Shown here piece after piece: positions 42,529-47,685 of a DNA stretch of 47,685 nucleotides. The notes beneath the pieces were generated by a model. It was not told where the DNA came from, did not search any database, and saw only the letters and a program-made list of their open reading frames with translations. Within the stretch, counting starts at the first letter, position 1; each line of letters starts with the position of its first letter. Source of the DNA: Lineolata rhizophorae (taxonomy: Eukaryota; Ascomycota; Dothideomycetes; Lineolatales; Lineolataceae); the NCBI GenBank assembly GCA_010093515.1, contig MU001685.1, forward strand, positions 240,451-288,135, read 5' to 3'. The position numbers and the translations under genes were made by a program.

Positions 42529-45520
42529 ATGCGCCTCTCCGACTCGTCGGCCGTGCTCGCCGGCCTGGCGACGATGCTGCTGGCGAGCACAGCGCGCGCC
42601 GCGCTGACGCCGCCCGTGCTGCCGCTCTTCGTGCGCACGCCGTACCTGAGCACGTGGATGGGCGACGCCCGCAACATGCCCTGGGAGAAGTGGCCCATGT
42701 TCTACACAGGCCAGGAGGTGCGTGCCCGAGCTTTCTCTGCGGAGAGCTGTTTCCGTTGCACTTCGAGCGGCAATCCTTAGAGCGAAGAGAGGTCGTGGCA
42801 AGTGAACCCTGAGTCTTGTTTGTGCTGACTGCCGGTTTACGATAGATTGGCTTCGGCGTGCTTGCTTCCGTGCCAGAGACAGGCAACGTGTATCCATTGC
42901 TGGGTAGGCCGCACGACTCGCTGTCTAAGCATGGTGATGGGTAAGTACATGAATTCGTAGTCCAGCTGCTCGTGTCTGTTCATCGTCAATCGTGAGGGAG
43001 TGCGCCGATGCCGATTGAGCTAGCTGGGTAGCTGGTGCTCGAATTAGACGCTCTGTGCGTTGTAGGCCCTTCTGAACTGTTGCGAGGTGCCGAATCTGCA
43101 TACATTAGTTTGCCGACAACCACCTCGACACACTCACCTATGCCCAAATCCTTCTGCGAAGTAACATAGCTAACGATTCGGTGGTCAGCTATAACGTCTC
43201 TCTCCCGCTTTATAAGGGCCAGTCCTACGACGCCTCGACCACCAACCTGACCTACGAGATTCCATCCCCTTCTTATAGCGGCGAGCCACTCGAAATCGTC
43301 CTCTCCTTCCTCTCGCCCGTGACGCCTACATCGACGTTGCGCCAGTCTATTCCGGCCGGCTATATGACCGTCTACGTACAAGGTGACTTCGACCTCGACA
43401 TCTACGTGGACGTCAACGGCCTGTGGGTCAGCGGCAACCGCGGCAGCCGCATCGTCTGGGACCTCGTCGACAACACAATCAACCCCGTCATGCCGCTGAA
43501 GACGTGGAGCGTACGTCGCGAGACAGAGGCTCTGTTCACGGAGTTCATGGATCGGGCGGAGTGGGGTACGCTGCATTTCTCGGCTCCGGCGGTGAGTTTG
43601 CAATAGAGTCCTGTGGGAATGGGGTAGATGGTTTGTTAATGAGGATAACAGACGGTCCGCCACGAAAGCGGGACCTCGGCCGTGCTACGGCAGCGCTTCT
43701 CCCGCACGGGAACACTGCAGAACGAGATCGACGATTCGTACCGCGGCATCATGGACTCGGAGCCCGTCTTCGCTTTCTCGACCTCGTTCAGCCTAGGTAA
43801 CTCGTCCTCGTCCGACACGTCCTCTACCTCGAAGCGCCACCGCCGGCACGACAGTGTCACCTTCACCATTGCGCACACCCAGGACCCCGTCACACAATTC
43901 GCGTCGGCGCGCGGCCTGACGTTGATGCGGCCGCTTTGGAAGTCGTACTTCCTGACCGAGGAGGCCCTGCTTGCGTACCACTACGCGGACTTCCACAACG
44001 CGGTGCGGCTGGCGGAAGACTACTCGAGGCGACTGGCACTTGACGCGTACGTTTCCGGCGCGCAAGACTATGCCGACATCGTGTCGCTGTCGGCGCGACA
44101 GGTGCTCGGGGCGACGTCCTTTAGCGGGACTCCCGACGCGCCCATCCTGTTCCTCAAGGAGATCTCGTCTAACGGGAACTGCCAGACGGTCGACGTCATC
44201 TTCCCAGCCTTCCCCTTCTTCCTGTACACGAACCCGCGCTGGCTGGCGTACCTGATGGACCCACTCGTCGAACACATGTTGTCGGGCCAGTACCCAAACG
44301 ACTACTCGATGCACGACCTCGGCACACACTTCCCCAACATGACGGGCCATCCGGACGGCCACGACGAGTACATGCCCGTTGAGGAGTGCGGCGACATGCT
44401 CATCATGGTGCTCGCGCTGGCCAACAGCCTCGCGTACGATAAGCCAGCCGACGCGGTCGCCCAGTTCGTGACCGAGGGCGACAACCTCTTCGACGCGAGC
44501 ATGCCCGGTAGTGGCGCCGGCGACGGCGAGAACAGCGTCTTCCCGCTCACAGCGCTGGAGACGCGCGCGGGCGTGGACAACCTGGACGGTCGCTGGGGCG
44601 GCCACGCCCAGGGCCACAAGCAGGCCGTCAAGTGGGTCGCCAAGAGCTACCGCCTCCTCAAGCAGTGGACGGGCTACCTGGTCGACTTCTCACTCGAGCC
44701 GCACAACCAGCTGTCGACCGATGACTTCGCCGGCTGGCTCGCGCTACAGACGAACCTGGCGCTCAAGGGCATCGTAGGCATCAAGGCCATGAGCGAACTC
44801 GCCAGCCTCGTCGGAGAGGCCAGAGATGCCACATTCTACGCCAACGTTAGCGAGACGTACATCGAGAAGTGGCAGGGCTTTGGCATGGCCAGGGATGGCG
44901 GGAGGGCGAAGCTCGCCTACGATTGGTTCGGCAGCTGGACCACGCTGTACAGCTTGTTCGCGGACGCGGTGCTCTGCTTCCACCCGTCCATCTACGCCAA
45001 CGAGAGCGGCGCCACTGATGGGGGTAGGCCCGTGGCTCCGGAGCCGGAGCCGGCGCCGGGGCGCGACGACCAGGAGCCGTTGTTCGGCGGACATTCGGAG
45101 CTGCGGAAGCGCTCCGAGGCCGACGGAGCGTCGCCGTTTTCGAAGAAGAATGCCACGACCGGCGACTTCATTCCGCACGCCATCTACGAGACGCAGTCCT
45201 CCTGGTACGGTACCGCGCTGCAGAAGTACGGCCTCCCGCTCGACTCGCGGCACCTGTACACGAAGTCGGACTGGGAGTTCGAGGCGGCGGCGGTGGCGGC
45301 GCGGCCCGTGCGGGCCGAGATCCTGACCAGAGTGGCGAGGTGGCTCAACGAGACGGTGACGGATCGCCCGTTTACGGACCTGTATAACACGGAGGGGAAG
45401 GGCGGCTTCCCTGGGCCGAACTTCTTCGCTAGACCGGTTGTGGGCGCGCATTTTGCGTTTCTGGCGTTGGAGAGGAGTTGCTTGGGGAAGGGGATGGGGG
45501 CAGAAGGAGGGGAGGAGTGA
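42529..45520 (+). CDS. Secreted glutaminase-like enzyme (GtaA family)
   Basis: Four exons (42529-42717, 42846-42940, 43189-43591, 43652-45520) encode 851 aa. Introns are 128, 248 and 60 nt; intron 2 has GCTAACG and GGTCAG. The ATG gives a clear signal peptide (MRLSDSSAVLAGLATMLLAS, cleavage near TARA-AL). LFVRTPYLSTWMGDARNMPW is the N-terminal block of the fungal GtaA family. The DUF5127-type domain contains FLSPVTPTSTLRQSIPAGYM and DIYVDVNGLWVSG. The larger C-terminal part contains LTEEALLAYHYADF, FPAFPFFLYTNPRWLAYLMDP, MPVEECGDMLIMVLALAN and LALKGIVGIKAM, the DUF4965/DUF1793-type catalytic region. Predicted reaction: hydrolysis of L-glutamine to glutamate and ammonia outside the cell. A Ser/Arg-rich linker (SSSSDTSSTSKRHRRH) and an acidic insert near 45050-45110 are unusual. 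Several Asn-x-Ser/Thr sites fit secretion. Confidence 0.9.
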
Positions 45521-46500
45521 GGAGGGGGGGTAAGGTAGGTGAGTTGATGGGTGGGGAGGTGGGGAATGAGGGACGAGGTAGAGGGGAAGTCGGGACTTTT
45601 GGCTTGGGGGCATGGATTGGAAGTTTTTATGGTAGGAAGAAAAGGTGAATCGTTTTGACTTAAGGAAGGCCGGATAAGTCGTGGGTGAGTACAGAGCATT
45701 GTGTGACAACATGTAGTTCCAATAGGAGGCATATAAAGCACTCGTGTGTAAGATGCGGGTGGCATTTGGATGGATCAAAACAATTGGACAACAAAAACGG
45801 TTACTGGTTTTGACTTGAGCAACTGACTAGAGGCAAGCGTGTGTTGTGTAGCCATTGAAGTTAGAAAGAAGCGCGCTCAACAGACGATTTAAATGACTTC
45901 CACGTGCGCGCAGGCCGTGGGTCGGGTGGTCCGCGCAAACCAATATCAGCATCGTGGTGGATCGACCAGTCGAATTGGAGACGATTGACTCCCGCTCAAT
46001 ATAATATCCGGCGGTGACCATTCGCCACGTATCAGTGAATTCAGAGGGTTCCGGCTGTCGAAACGTGGCCGTGGAGAACGAGGGGCTGTGGTATGATTGA
46101 GATTGTTGAGCTCGTTGGGACGATCACGTGACTAATATGTAGGCTTCCACATACGGAGTTGCCGAATTGTTTTCCTGCACGCCTGCGGCTGTACCTATTG
46201 TGCTAGTGGAAGCCGAGGAACTTAACAAGGAAACGACACACTGAGCGTGGATGCCGGGAAACTGTCAAGGCTAGCTAGAGCCACTTTCTACAACTCCTGC
46301 TCGTAATTGAAGAAATTTAGTGGATTCGGTGTCCTACAATTTGAAGAAGAGTTTTTCAATATGTGGTCCCAATATTCAGGATAGTTCAGCCTCAGTCTCG
46401 TTGAGTCTTGTGTTGTGTTCAACGGGAAGGCGCAGAATGACGGCCGCTGGGCACGTGACTGGGCAACCAATATTGACTTAAATCCGTTCTTCACAGCAGA
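45521..46500. other. 3' region of the glutaminase gene, no further gene seen
   Basis: The first 80 bp after the stop are strongly G/A-rich (GGTGGGGAGGTGGGGAATG). The remainder contains CACGTGA cores near 46126 and 46453 but no recognisable gene. Confidence 0.4.
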
Positions 46501-47622
46501 CACTTTTCCTCTGCTATTTCTCAAATGCAGATCAAATATCTAATATACATTCATGTCGCAATGGCTTTGTTCTCGTGTTTCTAAGCGCTTCGTAGATGAA
46601 GAACCCAGGATTATTAGCTCATGCGAACGTGAATTCCAGATAAATTCGAGGACTTGTGCTAAGCATGTCATCCTTTAGGCTTCATCCAGAGGTTGAGAGC
46701 ACAATTTGAACGGATAACTGCCTAGTGTGATGATTGAATAAATCGTCTGGTCAGTTGAACTCCTAAAAGACGCATCTATTTCTAATACGAAGTGCTTACC
46801 ACGCGATCTATTATATTGCTGACGTTTTCTACAATAAACTCGAACGCCTTCTAAAGACTTATAACGTAATTCGATCATTTCCTAATATTTCCTAAAAAGA
46901 GTACAAGAACAGCGTAGTACCTTTAGTATCTATTAGTAGTTGAACAACGGTCGTTTATCGAGACGTGGATTCGTTATATACGCAGATATCGCTGCGAGTA
47001 TTTCGTGCCGTTTAGCATTTATTGTACTCACGGCGAAGAGGCAGAAGATCATCTCAAATGCCGAGAAAATAGCCAGACACCCGGTACAAGCCCTACTCCC
47101 GCCAAATTTGATGATTAGGGGTAGCTTAGCGAGATTAGAAGCCCGAGGAGCGAAGAAACTAAGAGGATAGTAATAATAGTCGTAATTCGATTAACTATAT
47201 CTCTATCCGGCTTAATATAGTAGCCCGGGTTGCGTTTTTAAAGACTTTGGTCTAAAATAGTGGTATAAGTGAAACCCGTCGATAGATACTATGGAATTTA
47301 GGATATATATACCTAACAAAAAAATAGTATCATCCTTGTAACCTTTAGAACGTAGTAGGAGATACTCGGTTCACTCGGATGGCAGATAGCTACCAAATTA
47401 TCTTTCTTCTATACCTAATCCTGTTCTCGGCGAATTGAGAGCGCTAGCTTGGGAAGGAATATTGTCAAGGCGTCGTAGGCTCGTCTTTTCGGCTTTTTTA
47501 GATTCGCAACTATTGAACGACTACTAATAAACTCGCTCTAAATACAATAATATTAGGAGGAATTGCTTAAAATAAACTAAATATAAGTTCGATTTTCTGC
47601 ACTTATAATATTTATAGTAACG
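46500..47622. mobile_element. TA-rich decayed DNA (RIP-like)
   Basis: TA-rich sequence with frequent TAG/TAA in all frames, for example TAGGATATATATACCTAAC near 47300. Frames at 46675-46878 (-) and 46940-47170 (+) are short and unrecognised. The look matches the 6.4-8.46 kb block: probably an old repeat altered by RIP, type unknown. Confidence 0.4.
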
Positions 47623-47624
47623 TA

Positions 47625-47685
47625 ATCACCCACCGAGTGTCTCACCCCATCGAGTGTCTCACTCATCACCACCACCACTCCGAAA
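47625..47685 (+). mobile_element. Terminal repeat of another pogo-like transposon (cut by window edge)
   Basis: After a TA at 47623-47624 the sequence reads ATCACC, then CACCGAGTGTCTCAC (47631-47645) and CATCGAGTGTCTCAC (47648-47662), a 17-bp-period direct repeat, then TCATCACCACCACC. This matches the organisation, not the sequence, of the transposon end at 282-319. The body would lie beyond the window. Confidence 0.5.

Noticed and set aside
484-46460. Recurring CACGTG cores (near 485, 3970, 8478, 24776, 30712, 41857, 46126, 46453)
   Set aside because: Their number is about what a 6-bp palindrome gives by chance in this length; no clustering at one promoter.
1-47685. CRISPR array, rRNA operon or bacterial-type operon
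   Set aside because: No regularly spaced repeats, no rRNA-like sequence and no polycistronic gene spacing; all supported genes have fungal structure.

Overview
The window is nuclear DNA of a filamentous ascomycete (Pezizomycotina). Most supported genes carry short GT-AG introns of about 42-300 nt with CTAAC/CTGAC-like branch sites. Coding regions are GC-rich with strong GC3 bias, start regions are pyrimidine-rich, and the protein families are fungal (CLU1, a Slimb/FWD-1-like F-box-WD40 protein, a GtaA-type glutaminase, a fungal RBR protein). TA-rich decayed blocks (about 6.4-8.46 kb and 46.5-47.6 kb) look like repeats degraded by C-to-T mutation (RIP-like). I cannot name the genus.

Layout. 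1-0.32 kb: 3' end of a pogo/Fot1-like DNA transposon with its terminal repeat. 1.6-2.5 kb (-): a small bHLH transcription factor with a SREBP-type tyrosine. 4.1-4.7 kb (+): an unrecognised protein with a His/Cys cluster and three ARRxS motifs, followed by what looks like a broken membrane-protein gene. 6.4-11 kb: repeat-rich, gene-poor DNA ending in a casein-kinase-1-like pseudogene (-). 12.4-28.5 kb is the conserved core: a multi-pass membrane protein (+), a mitochondrial-type P-loop ATPase (-), CLU1 (+) and an RBR-type ubiquitin ligase-like protein (+). 32.5-36.7 kb (+): an F-box/WD40 protein, best candidate FWD-1 (Slimb/beta-TrCP-like). 39.0-39.9 kb (-): an ankyrin pseudogene. 40.5-41.4 kb (-) and 42.5-45.5 kb (+): a small membrane protein and a secreted glutaminase-like enzyme sharing a divergent promoter. 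The right edge is TA-rich DNA, then the terminal repeat of another transposon.

How the genes relate. These are ordinary single fungal transcription units, not an operon or an obvious metabolite cluster. Two links are suggestive: the divergent ATPase and CLU1 genes are both mitochondria-associated and share a 1.15 kb promoter, and two ubiquitin-ligase-type genes lie 4 kb apart. Decayed genes sit next to the repeat-rich parts. I found no convincing new multi-gene system. The best leads are the 4.1 kb protein, the split C-terminal zinc module of the RBR protein, the 75-nt in-frame intron of CLU1, and a shared G-rich motif directly after several stop codons.
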